A stretch of 64,000 nt of DNA from Granulicella paludicola. GTDB lineage: Bacteria > Acidobacteriota > Terriglobia > Terriglobales > Acidobacteriaceae. The number at the start of each line of letters is the position of its first letter. Within the stretch, counting starts at the first letter, position 1. The notes beneath the pieces are model-generated. The model did not search any database. It saw only the letters and a list, made by a program, of their open reading frames with translations, and was not told the DNA's origin. Location: positions 1 to 64,000 of the forward strand of contig NZ_JAGSYC010000023.1 of NCBI RefSeq assembly GCF_025685545.1, written 5' to 3'. Position numbers and translations under genes: made by a program. Positions 1 to 8,108 of the stretch are shown piece after piece.

Positions 1-51
1 GGGGTGTGGGGAGGCGGGAATCGCTACGCTCATCCCGCCTCCCCACACCCC
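1..51. repeat. Perfect GC-rich palindrome (19-bp arms)
   Basis: Bases 1-19 and 33-51 are exact reverse complements around a 13-base loop. No T-run follows, so a simple intrinsic terminator is unlikely. It lies just before the tape-measure reading frame, which is closed by a TAA at 52-54. It may be a palindromic repeat inserted in the tail operon; the window edge hides what is on its left. Confidence 0.75.
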
Positions 52-102
52 TAATGGCGGTTATCTGAACACAGAGATAGCTGCGCTACACTAACACGCA
101 AG

Positions 103-1833
103 ATGGTTCAAAAGCTCGGGCAGGCCAAGGTGATGCTGGGCGAGCATAATCGCTATGTCCAACAAGCCGGTAGCGTACAGGATCAGTTCAACGAATCCAC
201 AAGCTATGCCCGCGCTCTTCAAACCCGTCTTGCTGAGTTGCAGCGGATGAAGAAGACCAATGAAGATACGCAGGTCTCCGCAGCAGAATCTGGCTCCGGT
301 GGTACAGCGATCCTTACTCGCTACGACGAGGAAATCAAAGCCGTCCAGCAGTTGATGAAGTGGCAGGGTCAGGAACAGCAGAACATCCAGAAGACTATAG
401 ACCTTCAAAAGCAGGAGGCTGCTACACAGACTGCGCGTGATCAGCACGAACAGGGTGTTGCGGATCATTCCGCTTCCGAGGCTGCGAACAAGGCGGCTGA
501 AGCTCGCCTAAAGGCGATGGAAGCGACGGTCAACCAGTGGAAGACAAATGCACCTGTTACCGCAAAGGCCATCAACGATTATTGGGAGTTGCAGAAGTCC
601 ACTTTCTCATCAAAGTCTAGTGAGTTCAACTCCATCGTTGCGAAGCAAGCTGACCTCGCAGAGGCAGGCGCTCGTGCTGCTCACGAGCAGATGCAGAAGC
701 TGCGCCAGTCACTCAAGCAAGACTCCACCGGTACTCCTGCGGGTATCGACCGCAACGTTGACTTCCTCGGGAACACGGCTGAATCCGCTCGGTCGCTCAA
801 TCGTGCTGGACTCACCAACGCACTCGGCGATGCTGAGGCGCAGGCCACGATTGATAAGACCAGGATCTCTATCGAACTTGCTTCAGGCTCAATTTCTAAG
901 CTGACTGCGGACCAACGCCTTGCAGCTATAGAAGCTGAGCTACACGCCAAACGTCTAGCAGACCTCAATACGCAATTGCACGACTTGCAGCAGAACTCCG
1001 GTACATACAACAGCGTGACGGGTATGTTCGGCTCGGATAGAGATCAGCAACAGGCGAACTCACTCCAGAGTCAGATGGTGAAGGAACAGGCATCTGCGAC
1101 CGTCGACGCTATGAAGTCAGCTGCTGACATCGCCGGTCAATCATGGCAAACCGCCCTAACGAATGCGAATGCTATGTGGGTGCAGAACGCACAGGACACC
1201 GCTGCACAAGTCGTGTCCATCTACCACCAAGCGATAGACGGCCTCAATGACAACCTATCAAACCTGATAGTCGGCAAGAGAGCCAACTTTGCCGGGATGT
1301 TCCAAGGACTCGGTAAGAGTCTAGGGAACGACGCGTTACAGCAGGGAGAGTCATCTCTGCTTGGCAAGTTTGGTATCTCCGCTGGCAAGCCTGACGGCTC
1401 AGCGTCAAAGCCCTTCAACGTGAGAATCGTAGGGAGCATGACGGGTGCAGCTAGTGGCTTGGGCAGTCTGTTTAGCCAGTCGTCAAGCTCCTCTACAACT
1501 CAAAGCGCGCTGGGTGGTATCGGTGGTTTCATCGCTCATCTCTTTGGTGGTGGTCGAGCTATTGGCGGAGGCGTGAGCAGTGGCACAACCTATCTAGTAG
1601 GTGAAGCTGGCCCGGAACTGTTTAGCCCTGGCACCTCTGGCACCATCATCCCAAACCATGCACTGAGTGGCGGCAATGCCTACTACAACGTTCAGGTTGC
1701 AAACGGCGTAACGCCTGAGCAGATGAACATGCACATGCAGACGGTGCTCCAGCAGTACCACGGCACTGTGATGAAGGATTCGGTTGCAGCGAATAAGAAT
1801 CACGCGCAACGTCGTCCCTCGATGGCACGGTAA
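103..1833 (+). CDS. Phage tail tape-measure protein (C-terminal part, possibly truncated)
   Basis: The product (576 aa) fits a tail tape-measure protein, which sets tail length and threads the tail tube. The first 350 residues are rich in Gln, Ala and Lys and look helical or coiled-coil. The C-terminus has a small glycine-rich hydrophobic stretch (GGIGGFIAHLFGGG, about residues 470-485). A segment of the type YLVGEAGPELFSPGTSGTII follows, which is typical of the C-terminal end of lambda-type tape-measure proteins. The length is short for the family. The frame upstream of the ATG is open only back to a TAA at 52-54, and no Shine-Dalgarno sequence precedes the ATG. The N-terminal part may therefore be separate or lost, or the true gene may be split by the palindrome at 1-51. 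The phage tail assignment is fairly sure; completeness is not. Confidence 0.75.
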   Translation: MVQKLGQAKVMLGEHNRYVQQAGSVQDQFNESTSYARALQTRLAELQRMKKTNEDTQVSAAESGSGGTAILTRYDEEIKAVQQLMKWQGQEQQNIQKTIDLQKQEAATQTARDQHEQGVADHSASEAANKAAEARLKAMEATVNQWKTNAPVTAKAINDYWELQKSTFSSKSSEFNSIVAKQADLAEAGARAAHEQMQKLRQSLKQDSTGTPAGIDRNVDFLGNTAESARSLNRAGLTNALGDAEAQATIDKTRISIELASGSISKLTADQRLAAIEAELHAKRLADLNTQLHDLQQNSGTYNSVTGMFGSDRDQQQANSLQSQMVKEQASATVDAMKSAADIAGQSWQTALTNANAMWVQNAQDTAAQVVSIYHQAIDGLNDNLSNLIVGKRANFAGMFQGLGKSLGNDALQQGESSLLGKFGISAGKPDGSASKPFNVRIVGSMTGAASGLGSLFSQSSSSSTTQSALGGIGGFIAHLFGGGRAIGGGVSSGTTYLVGEAGPELFSPGTSGTIIPNHALSGGNAYYNVQVANGVTPEQMNMHMQTVLQQYHGTVMKDSVAANKNHAQRRPSMAR

Positions 1834-1847
1834 CTCAATCAACACTT

Positions 1848-1878
1848 AGCCCCTGTTTCGGCGGGGGCTTCCTCTTTT
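1848..1878 (+). terminator. Intrinsic terminator-like hairpin after the tape-measure gene
   Basis: AGCCCC (1848-1853) pairs with GGGGCT (1864-1869), followed by a pyrimidine-rich tract ending in TTTT. It lies inside the tail operon, so it probably reduces rather than stops transcription into the next gene. The AAGG just after it may serve as that gene's ribosome binding site. Confidence 0.55.
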
Positions 1879-1892
1879 AAGGCAATCGCAAT

Positions 1893-2525
1893 ATGGCAAT
1901 CACAGGCACCTTCAACGGCGCGCAAATAGTCGCGCTTCCGATTAAGCCCAGCATCAAGCAGATCGAACTCGCGATGAACGACACCGTATCGGCCTCGCGC
2001 TCACCCTTCTCCGGTGCAACGCAGTTGCAAGTCTGGCCCGGTGCCGACTGGTGGGAAGCAAATATCACCCTGCCTCAGATGGTGGAGTCGGATGCGATGG
2101 TCTGGACAGCTTTCTTATCCGAGTTGCGCGGCATGATGAACTCTTTCTATCTTGGCGACCCTCTTCGCGTGCAGCCCAGCGGCTCAGCACTAGGTTCCCC
2201 TGTCGTGAATGGCGTAAACGCTGCGATGGCTACCACGCTGAACACACGTGGCTGGACGGCCAACTCAACTGGATTGCTGCTACCCGGTGACATGTTGCAG
2301 ATAGGTGTGCGTCTTCATCGGGTGCTGGACGCGGTAAATGCCGACGCCAATGGAGACGCCTCTATCTCTATCTGGCCTTCGATCCGCGAAGCGACTACAG
2401 ACGGACAGGCAATCATCCTCAACAATCCGCAGGGTCTGTTCCGCCTCGCAGAGAATCGCCGCTCCTCCCTCACCACAGAGACCCGCTTGAGTGGTATCAG
2501 CTTCAAGGCTGTCGAGGCACGATAA
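1893..2525 (+). CDS. Phage tail protein downstream of the tape measure
   Basis: A 210-aa protein without a signal peptide or membrane segment, rich in beta-prone residues. The segments GADWWEAN (residues about 50-57) and FYLGDP (about 87-92) resemble structural tail proteins encoded directly after tape-measure genes in siphophages and prophages. The position matches the distal-tail or DUF2460 slot of the gene transfer agent tail module. It is 3 nt from the next gene and surely co-transcribed with it. A tail role is inferred mainly from gene order; the exact family is uncertain. Confidence 0.65.
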   Translation: MAITGTFNGAQIVALPIKPSIKQIELAMNDTVSASRSPFSGATQLQVWPGADWWEANITLPQMVESDAMVWTAFLSELRGMMNSFYLGDPLRVQPSGSALGSPVVNGVNAAMATTLNTRGWTANSTGLLLPGDMLQIGVRLHRVLDAVNADANGDASISIWPSIREATTDGQAIILNNPQGLFRLAENRRSSLTTETRLSGISFKAVEAR

Positions 2526-2527
2526 CC

Positions 2528-3082
2528 ATGCCAAGAGCACTCGATAGCAACATGCAAGCGGCTCTGTCCGCTGGCGTCATTCAGCCTGCGATTCTGGCCG
2601 ATCTCACGTTCTCTACCGGCACTCAGTATGTGTGGACTGGCGTCGGCGACCTTCTCTATAACACCTTCACCTACAAGGGAGTCGGCACACTGGCCTCCCT
2701 CGGCACCATCACTGAAGGCACCGCAATTAGAGCCGATGGTACCAGCGTTGGCCTATCAGGTATCGACCCGACCTTGTATGCAGACTGTCTGAGCGAGATT
2801 CAGCTCGGCGCGCCTGCTGTGATTCGGTTGGCGCTACTTACGCAAGGCACCATCATCGGCGCTCCCTACGTGCTGTTCAAGGGACTTGTAGACAAACCCA
2901 CCATTAGTGCTGGCCCCGACGCCATCAGCATCTCTCTCGCGCTGGAAAGCCGCATGACCAATCTTCAGCGAGCGTCCCAACAGCGTTATACGTCCGCCGA
3001 TCAGCACATCAAGTATCCCGGCGATACCGGTTTCGGCTGGGTCGAAATGCTCAATGACATCGCTTTGCTGTGGGGTTCCTAA
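2528..3082 (+). CDS. Phage tail protein, DUF2163/BR0599-like
   Basis: A 184-aa protein. The N-terminus (LTFSTGTQYVWTG) and the C-terminus (SADQHIKYPGDTGF followed by an acidic/hydrophobic stretch ending LLWGS) match the pattern of the DUF2163 / phage BR0599 family, which sits between tape measure and peptidase in tail-tip modules. The C-terminal motif with SADQ, PGD and final WG is the strongest clue. It starts 2 nt after the previous stop and ends 2 nt before the next ATG, so the three genes form one tight operon. The role is thought to be in the baseplate or tail hub, but that is from family position, not from a catalytic motif. Confidence 0.6.
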   Translation: MPRALDSNMQAALSAGVIQPAILADLTFSTGTQYVWTGVGDLLYNTFTYKGVGTLASLGTITEGTAIRADGTSVGLSGIDPTLYADCLSEIQLGAPAVIRLALLTQGTIIGAPYVLFKGLVDKPTISAGPDAISISLALESRMTNLQRASQQRYTSADQHIKYPGDTGFGWVEMLNDIALLWGS

Positions 3083-3084
3083 CC

Positions 3085-3525
3085 ATGCCAATCAAACGAA
3101 CAGAACATTGGGCTACCCGCGAGCTAGATCAGTATCTCCGCGACCATGCAAAGGACGAGTTTCGGTGGGGTGTACAGGATTGCTGCTTGTTCGCTGCGAA
3201 CTCAATCGAGGCCATGACCGGCGTAGATATTGCTGACGACTTCCGGGGCAAATACAACACACAGGCTCAGGCATTCGCGCTGATAAAGAGTCTCACCGGC
3301 GGTGCCACGGTAGCTGATGCCGCAGCGCACTGCGCTACAAAGCATGGCCTCACGGAATGGTCGTCGCCACTTCTAGCTCAGCGAGGCGACCTCGTTGTGA
3401 TTCAGGACGGAGATCAGCTCATCGCTGGAATCGTTCATCTGAATGGTCGCCACGTCATCAGCATCGGTGCGGGCGGTCTCAAGAGATTGTCCATCCGCAA
3501 CGTCACTCGCGCTTGGAAGGTCTAA
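3085..3525 (+). CDS. NlpC/P60-like tail protein (DUF6950 type)
   Basis: A 146-aa protein with the motif WGVQDCCLF at about residues 29-37. This has the form of the cysteine active site of the DUF6950 / NlpC-P60-like proteins in phage tail-tip operons, where they cleave or remodel peptidoglycan during DNA entry. A histidine in GIVHLNGRHV (about residues 115-124) may be the second catalytic residue. The ATG at 3085 is chosen because it sits 2 nt after the upstream stop; an in-frame GTG at 3070 would overlap the previous gene. Gene order supports the tail-peptidase reading. I have not verified a complete catalytic triad. Confidence 0.6.
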   Translation: MPIKRTEHWATRELDQYLRDHAKDEFRWGVQDCCLFAANSIEAMTGVDIADDFRGKYNTQAQAFALIKSLTGGATVADAAAHCATKHGLTEWSSPLLAQRGDLVVIQDGDQLIAGIVHLNGRHVISIGAGGLKRLSIRNVTRAWKV

Positions 3526-3549
3526 GCCCTCCCTCTATCAATCTTCACC

Positions 3550-3579
3550 AAGCCGCCTATCCGGGCGGCTTTTTCTTTT
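3550..3579 (+). terminator. Intrinsic terminator
   Basis: AAGCCGCC (3550-3557) pairs with GGCGGCTT (3564-3571) around a 6-base loop, followed by TTTCTTTT. It separates the peptidase-like gene from the large tail-tip gene. A TAAGGA just after the hairpin is the likely ribosome binding site of the next gene. Confidence 0.75.
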
Positions 3580-3591
3580 AAGGATCACCCC

Positions 3592-6435
3592 ATGTCAAAA
3601 GCCATAGAGGGAGCTGCGCTCCTCGGAGGAGCACTCATCGCTGCAACTGCCGCTGCGATCTATGACCCCGCACTCTTCTTCACTTCACCTCTGTTTGACC
3701 ACGCTCTTGAGTCGATGGTGCTGATGGGCGTGTCGATGGAAGCTGGTGCTATCGCAGGCGCTCTCACGGCAAACCGTGGCATGAACATCACCACGCGTCA
3801 GCCAGCGTCCTTCAGACAGATCGTCTATGGAACTCAGCGTATTGGTGGTGTTGAGGTCTATCGCTCCACAACGGGAAGCCATAAGGATCAGTTCAATTAC
3901 GTCATCGTTCTGGCGACGCATGAAGTGGCTGGCATCACCGGTCTCTATCTCGATGGACGCAAGGTCAACTTCGTCAACGATACGAACCATGGGACTACCA
4001 CTAGCTCTGGTGGCGTAACTTTTGGCGGCAATGCCGACTCGAACACCTACACCGGGCCGAATGGCGCACAGTACAACTTCGGCGGGGCTGTCTACTGCGA
4101 AGCCTACTACGGTACTCAGACCAGCGCACCGAACACTACTTCGGGTGGCGGCTTCTCTACCGGTTTACAGGCCAATGACCCCACTTGGTCACCAACGTCA
4201 GCGGGTACTCCGTACCTCGGTGGCTGCACGTATGTATATCTGAAGATCGAGTACAACACCACCCTGTTTCCGGGTGAACCAGAGATACGTTTCGACGTGC
4301 TGGGCAAGCCCGTATACGATCCCCGCACTCAGAGGACTGCCTACTCGTCGAACTGGGCACTCATCGTCAACGATGTTTTGACCGATCCTGTCTTTGGTCT
4401 AGGTGACTCCAGCGTCAATCAGGATCAGCTTATCGCTGCTGCCAACGTATGCGACGAACTCGTGACCCTAGCTGCTGGTGGAACAGAAGCCCGCTACGGC
4501 TGTCATTACCACTACGACACATCACAGGCACCCGGCGACGTTCTCAACACCATCATGTCTGCCGCAGCCGGAAGACTCTCGCGCATCGGTGGCGAGTGGT
4601 ATATCTGGCCTGCTTACTATCAAGGCCCGACGGCCTCGTTTGATGAAAGCTCCCTCACCGCTGCTGTTCAGTGGATGCCGACTCGCTCCTTCCACGAACT
4701 CATCAACCGGGTGACCGGAACCTACGTTGCACCGAACTATCCATACAACACGGCGGGCAATCTCTACGACGCGAACGGCTGGTATGACGGCACAATCGCC
4801 AGCACGTTTAATTTGGCTTTCCAACCTACTAACTTCCCGCAGTATGCTGCCGACGTTCTCCACGGCTATGCTGCTGACGAATATCTGACGCAGGACGGTG
4901 GTGTTGAGCTACCGCATGAGATGGGTCTGCAATGCGTTCTGTCTGTGGCGCAGGCACAACGTCTCGCGAAGATCACGCTGCTTCGGAACCGTCAGCAAGG
5001 CACCGGAACCTTTCAGATGTCTCTGGCAGCTTTCCAACTTCAGCCTTGCGACACGTTCAACATGACGTTCGCGCAGAATGGTTGGGCTGGCAAGCTGCTG
5101 GAGGTCTCATCTGTTCAGTTCAAGGTGGACTCGCAGAGCGGCCAAGCCCCGCAAATCTCTCTCACGGTAGGCGTCAACGAAACGGACGCCTCAGTGTATG
5201 AGTGGAGCGCGGCTGAAGAGCTTACGATCTATGACGTTCCAGCTCTATCCACTCAGGCTCCGTACACCCCGGCTCCGCCTACAAACATGGTCGTCACTTC
5301 CTCCTCAGCAACTGCCTTAGTGGGAGCGGATGGCATCGTGACTCCCCGCTTGCAGGTGTCCTGGGATACGCCTTTGGACATCCGCGTTACCGGCATCCAG
5401 CTTCAATATCAGTTGGTCGGTTCCGGCGCGTGGCTCGATGGTGGCACCGCTGACGTGAGCCTGAATGCTGCCTTTATCGGCCCGGTCGTTGCCGGTCAGC
5501 AGTACAACGTCCGCATTCGTTCCGTTCGTGCTGCTGGCACAACGTCCGCTTGGGTCGAGGTAGACGGCAGCACCGCTGGTTTGGTTCTGTCGATTACAAC
5601 CACTTCGGGTATTGGTATCGGCTCCATCGTTGGTGAAGCCTATACGGATGGCACGGCTGGTATCGAGTGCAACCCGTTCACGGCAATGCTTGGCAATGCG
5701 TCAGTATCGTACTTCCCCTCTGGCCCGGTTCCGCTGTATGGGCTGACTCAACAGACGCTCTATTACGTGTATGTGGTCGACCCAAACATCACAGGCGGCA
5801 ACCTCACACCGATAGCGACGACGAATCAGTCGGACTATCTCGGCAAGCTCGGTTACTTCTTGATTGATTCGACGGTGACACCATACGCGGCGAAGGCTGG
5901 TTCAAGCTCAAGTGGTTCGTTGTATTACCCGACGACCTCAAACGACTTTGGGACACGTACCACGCTGACTCCTGACAGTGCGTTCGATGGCGACTTGAAC
6001 ACGTTTGCGAGTGTCTCTGGTTCTTATATCCAGAGACCCACAACCACTCCGACTCAGCCGGACGAGCCAAGCTCCGACGGCATTTCCGCACAGGTCGAGT
6101 CTTCTCCGACTGATACACCCACGTATACGACTGGCGACTGCACATGGTCAGGGTGGCCGACTATGACCCTCACCGCAGCATCTACGCTGACGGTTGTTGC
6201 TGCGGCCACTGTCTTCAACGGTGGTGAGCTAACGATCACGGCTTTGGTCGGCAACAGCACAACCATCATGGCCGATCTCACAACTACTACCGCACAAGCA
6301 ACGTACACGCTATCCGTCGCGGCTGGTGTTGACCTCAGCACTCTCACTGTCGAGTGCTCGGCTTCGGCTGATAGCCCGACAGGGACGAGTGCGACCTGCT
6401 CTCTGCGGGTCTACGAGATTTACGTGCAGAGCTAG
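3592..6435 (+). CDS. Phage tail-tip / host-specificity protein (gpJ-like)
   Basis: A 947-aa protein. The N-terminus carries a hydrophobic Ala/Gly-rich stretch (residues about 8-25), and residues 75-130 (RQPASFRQIVYGTQRIGG and following) look like the start of tail-tip or hub proteins of the TipJ/gpJ type. The region around residues 560-660 (PPTNMVV, a WDTPLD segment, YNVRIRSVRAAG) reads as a fibronectin type III domain. The last 250 residues are rich in Thr and Ser, as in receptor-binding tips. Its place after the tape measure, DUF2163-like and peptidase-like genes supports a central fibre or host-recognition role. It starts 13 nt after a terminator with its own TAAGGA site. The stop codon overlaps the start of a lysozyme remnant in another frame. 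Confidence 0.7.
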   Translation: MSKAIEGAALLGGALIAATAAAIYDPALFFTSPLFDHALESMVLMGVSMEAGAIAGALTANRGMNITTRQPASFRQIVYGTQRIGGVEVYRSTTGSHKDQFNYVIVLATHEVAGITGLYLDGRKVNFVNDTNHGTTTSSGGVTFGGNADSNTYTGPNGAQYNFGGAVYCEAYYGTQTSAPNTTSGGGFSTGLQANDPTWSPTSAGTPYLGGCTYVYLKIEYNTTLFPGEPEIRFDVLGKPVYDPRTQRTAYSSNWALIVNDVLTDPVFGLGDSSVNQDQLIAAANVCDELVTLAAGGTEARYGCHYHYDTSQAPGDVLNTIMSAAAGRLSRIGGEWYIWPAYYQGPTASFDESSLTAAVQWMPTRSFHELINRVTGTYVAPNYPYNTAGNLYDANGWYDGTIASTFNLAFQPTNFPQYAADVLHGYAADEYLTQDGGVELPHEMGLQCVLSVAQAQRLAKITLLRNRQQGTGTFQMSLAAFQLQPCDTFNMTFAQNGWAGKLLEVSSVQFKVDSQSGQAPQISLTVGVNETDASVYEWSAAEELTIYDVPALSTQAPYTPAPPTNMVVTSSSATALVGADGIVTPRLQVSWDTPLDIRVTGIQLQYQLVGSGAWLDGGTADVSLNAAFIGPVVAGQQYNVRIRSVRAAGTTSAWVEVDGSTAGLVLSITTTSGIGIGSIVGEAYTDGTAGIECNPFTAMLGNASVSYFPSGPVPLYGLTQQTLYYVYVVDPNITGGNLTPIATTNQSDYLGKLGYFLIDSTVTPYAAKAGSSSSGSLYYPTTSNDFGTRTTLTPDSAFDGDLNTFASVSGSYIQRPTTTPTQPDEPSSDGISAQVESSPTDTPTYTTGDCTWSGWPTMTLTAASTLTVVAAATVFNGGELTITALVGNSTTIMADLTTTTAQATYTLSVAAGVDLSTLTVECSASADSPTGTSATCSLRVYEIYVQS

Positions 6436-6659
6436 AGCTAACCCAAGCTGAGTTTGACAGGCTGGTGGACTTCGCCTTGAATGCTGATATTGGGGCCTTC
6501 TTGGGCTCCACTCGGCTGAAGGATCTTAAAGCTGGCAAGATCGTCGAGGCCGAGGCGCAGTTCGAGGCGTGGGATAAGGTCTCGGGTAAGGTGGTGGCTG
6601 GTCGGTTTCGTCGGAGGCTGGCGGAGGAGCGGCTGATTGAAGGTACGGCTGCTGCGTAG
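6435..6659 (+). pseudogene. 3' remnant of a GH24 phage lysozyme (endolysin)
   Basis: In this frame the translation runs ELELTQAEFDRLVDFALNAD and then a GAFLGSTRLKDL segment and GKVVAGRFRRRLAEE. This is the second half of phage lysozymes of the GH24 family (F-N-x-G-x-GAF, ST-LL-x-LNAG, GKV-x-GL-x-RR-x-E). The N-terminal half with the catalytic glutamate is missing, and the frame enters directly from the 3' end of the tail-tip gene. I read this as a deletion that removed the start of the lysozyme and anything between it and the tail gene. If so, the prophage has lost its lysis function. A GTG at 6465 could start a 64-aa product, but it would lack the active site. Confidence 0.7.
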
Positions 6660-6685
6660 AACGCAAGTGAAAAGAAACGATGAGA

Positions 6686-6709
6686 CTCCGGTGATGAGCC
6701 GGAGCCTTT
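6686..6709 (+). terminator. Weak terminator-like hairpin
   Basis: CTCCGG (6686-6691) pairs with CCGGAG (6699-6704), followed by CCTTTC. It lies between the end of the late plus-strand genes and the convergent minus-strand accessory genes, where a terminator is expected. Confidence 0.4.
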
Positions 6710-6757
6710 CATTGACATTCTTGCCACAGCTTTGCGTTTAACGCGCCGACAAAATGA

Positions 6758-7813
6758 TCAATTAATCCATTGGGAAAGCTCGGCAAACTTCCTACCGAGC
6801 ACGCGCTGAACATTCGCATGACCAATCGCGATGCCTACACTCGTGAGAGTCATCTTGCCGATAATTGACGCTGTCCAAACTTCAAAAAGATCTTTCAAGT
6901 ATGGACGCACACTTTCGCATTTTGTTCTTATCTCCGGTCCACTCATCTTGTTCTTGTCGAATAAAGTCTTGATTTGAGCAGCGACTTCATGAGGGATAGA
7001 TTGAGTTGATAGTTCGGCGGTCAGCGACACTCCATTTAGTGCATTCACTTGGATCTTTGTCGGATCATTTAGGCATTGGATGAAAAACATTTTCTTAGCG
7101 ATAGCCGAGAGTCCCGAAGGTATATCGCTGTTGTCGAACCCTTTGCAGAACAGGCCTTGGTATGTCACGGCAATTTGATTAGAGAGTGAGTTGTCCATCA
7201 AGCCGTTGATGGATGCGCACCCCGTGAACGCGATGTGCTGATAGCAAGCATCACTTCGCACAATCTTAGGAATGAACGGCAGTACATGATCGTCCAGATA
7301 AAGGCCGAAATTAGCGTGGTTAGTACTCGCATGGTTCATCGTATTGCGGAAAAGAAAGACTAGCGCGAGGGCGGCAAGTTGGCTTTCGGTAAGCTTCGGA
7401 GCAGTGTTAAGAGCTTCATTCAAAACAATCTGAATGATTTCTCGCTTCTCTTGCTTACTTCGATCTACCAACAGTTCTACCAGCAAATCTCCTAACTCTT
7501 TATTTCCGCTACGAGCGTACTCTTTTTGGACAGTCAGCAGCGCGTACTGAAAGTCAGGATCCTGAGACTCCCCTATTCCTGCCGGATTGTCCTTCTGAAG
7601 CTTTTCTAAAAACTGATCTGTAATCTCTTCTGCGCGAGCAGACGCGATCTCTCCCGCTTTATTCGCGAGTTTGTAGAAGTTCGCATGAAACGTGTCAAGC
7701 GCGATGTCACGTACTTCAGAATATGACAGGCCGCTTTCAATTGTTACATTGCCTCCTGATTGGATAGCGAGGCCGCCAGCCGCGACCTTTTGATTTTGAT
7801 CGCTATTCGCCAT
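6758..7813 (-). CDS. Prophage accessory protein, LPO_1073/Vpar_1526-like
   Basis: A 351-aa soluble protein. The N-terminus has a glycine-rich segment (GGLAIQSGGNVTIESG, residues about 13-28), followed by a helical region (SYSEVRDIALDTFHANFYKL and on to about residue 95). The rest is helix-rich with no enzymatic motif that I can name. From memory this start resembles the LPO_1073/Vpar_1526 family, which has no assigned function; I cannot confirm that here. It overlaps the upstream 84-aa membrane protein by 11 nt, so the two are translationally coupled. Both carry a similar (I/V)Q(A/S)GG(N/D)V motif. The place in a prophage accessory region suggests a phage-defence or toxin-type role, but this is inference. 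Confidence 0.6.
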   Translation of the reverse strand: MANSDQNQKVAAGGLAIQSGGNVTIESGLSYSEVRDIALDTFHANFYKLANKAGEIASARAEEITDQFLEKLQKDNPAGIGESQDPDFQYALLTVQKEYARSGNKELGDLLVELLVDRSKQEKREIIQIVLNEALNTAPKLTESQLAALALVFLFRNTMNHASTNHANFGLYLDDHVLPFIPKIVRSDACYQHIAFTGCASINGLMDNSLSNQIAVTYQGLFCKGFDNSDIPSGLSAIAKKMFFIQCLNDPTKIQVNALNGVSLTAELSTQSIPHEVAAQIKTLFDKNKMSGPEIRTKCESVRPYLKDLFEVWTASIIGKMTLTSVGIAIGHANVQRVLGRKFAELSQWIN

Positions 7814-8057
7814 CTCGTCCCCTTGTTATATTCCCGACTCTTACATCTCCCCCTGCTTGAACGCCGATTGCAGACTTAGCCACCTTTTGACGTTGCTGCG
7901 TGCGTTCAGTTCGACGTTTGACTCCAACGAAAGTGGTGGCAAAGGTAGCGAGCGCGGCGAACGCCGCGAAGACTGAGTCATATCCGGGTCGCTGATGAAC
8001 CCATGCTAACGAAATAATGAACGCAATTGCGGCGGTGATTCTTACGTAAACAATCAT
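7803..8057 (-). CDS. Small two-TM membrane protein, partner of the 351-aa protein
   Basis: An 84-aa protein with two predicted membrane segments (about residues 5-20 and 28-46), a basic stretch (VKRRTERTQQRQK) and a C-terminal tail with GVQAGGDVRVGNI. The tail motif is close to the AIQSGGNVTIES motif of the overlapping downstream protein. This suggests the two interact or share a common glycine-turn beta element. The coding ends overlap by 11 nt. A small membrane protein coupled to a soluble protein is common in immunity and toxin modules, but nothing here proves that. Confidence 0.6.
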   Translation of the reverse strand: MIVYVRITAAIAFIISLAWVHQRPGYDSVFAAFAALATFATTFVGVKRRTERTQQRQKVAKSAIGVQAGGDVRVGNITRGRDGE

Positions 8058-8108
8058 CTTAATGACCTTTAGGATAGGGAGAAGTCAGTCTACATCGGCT
8101 GGAGGGTT

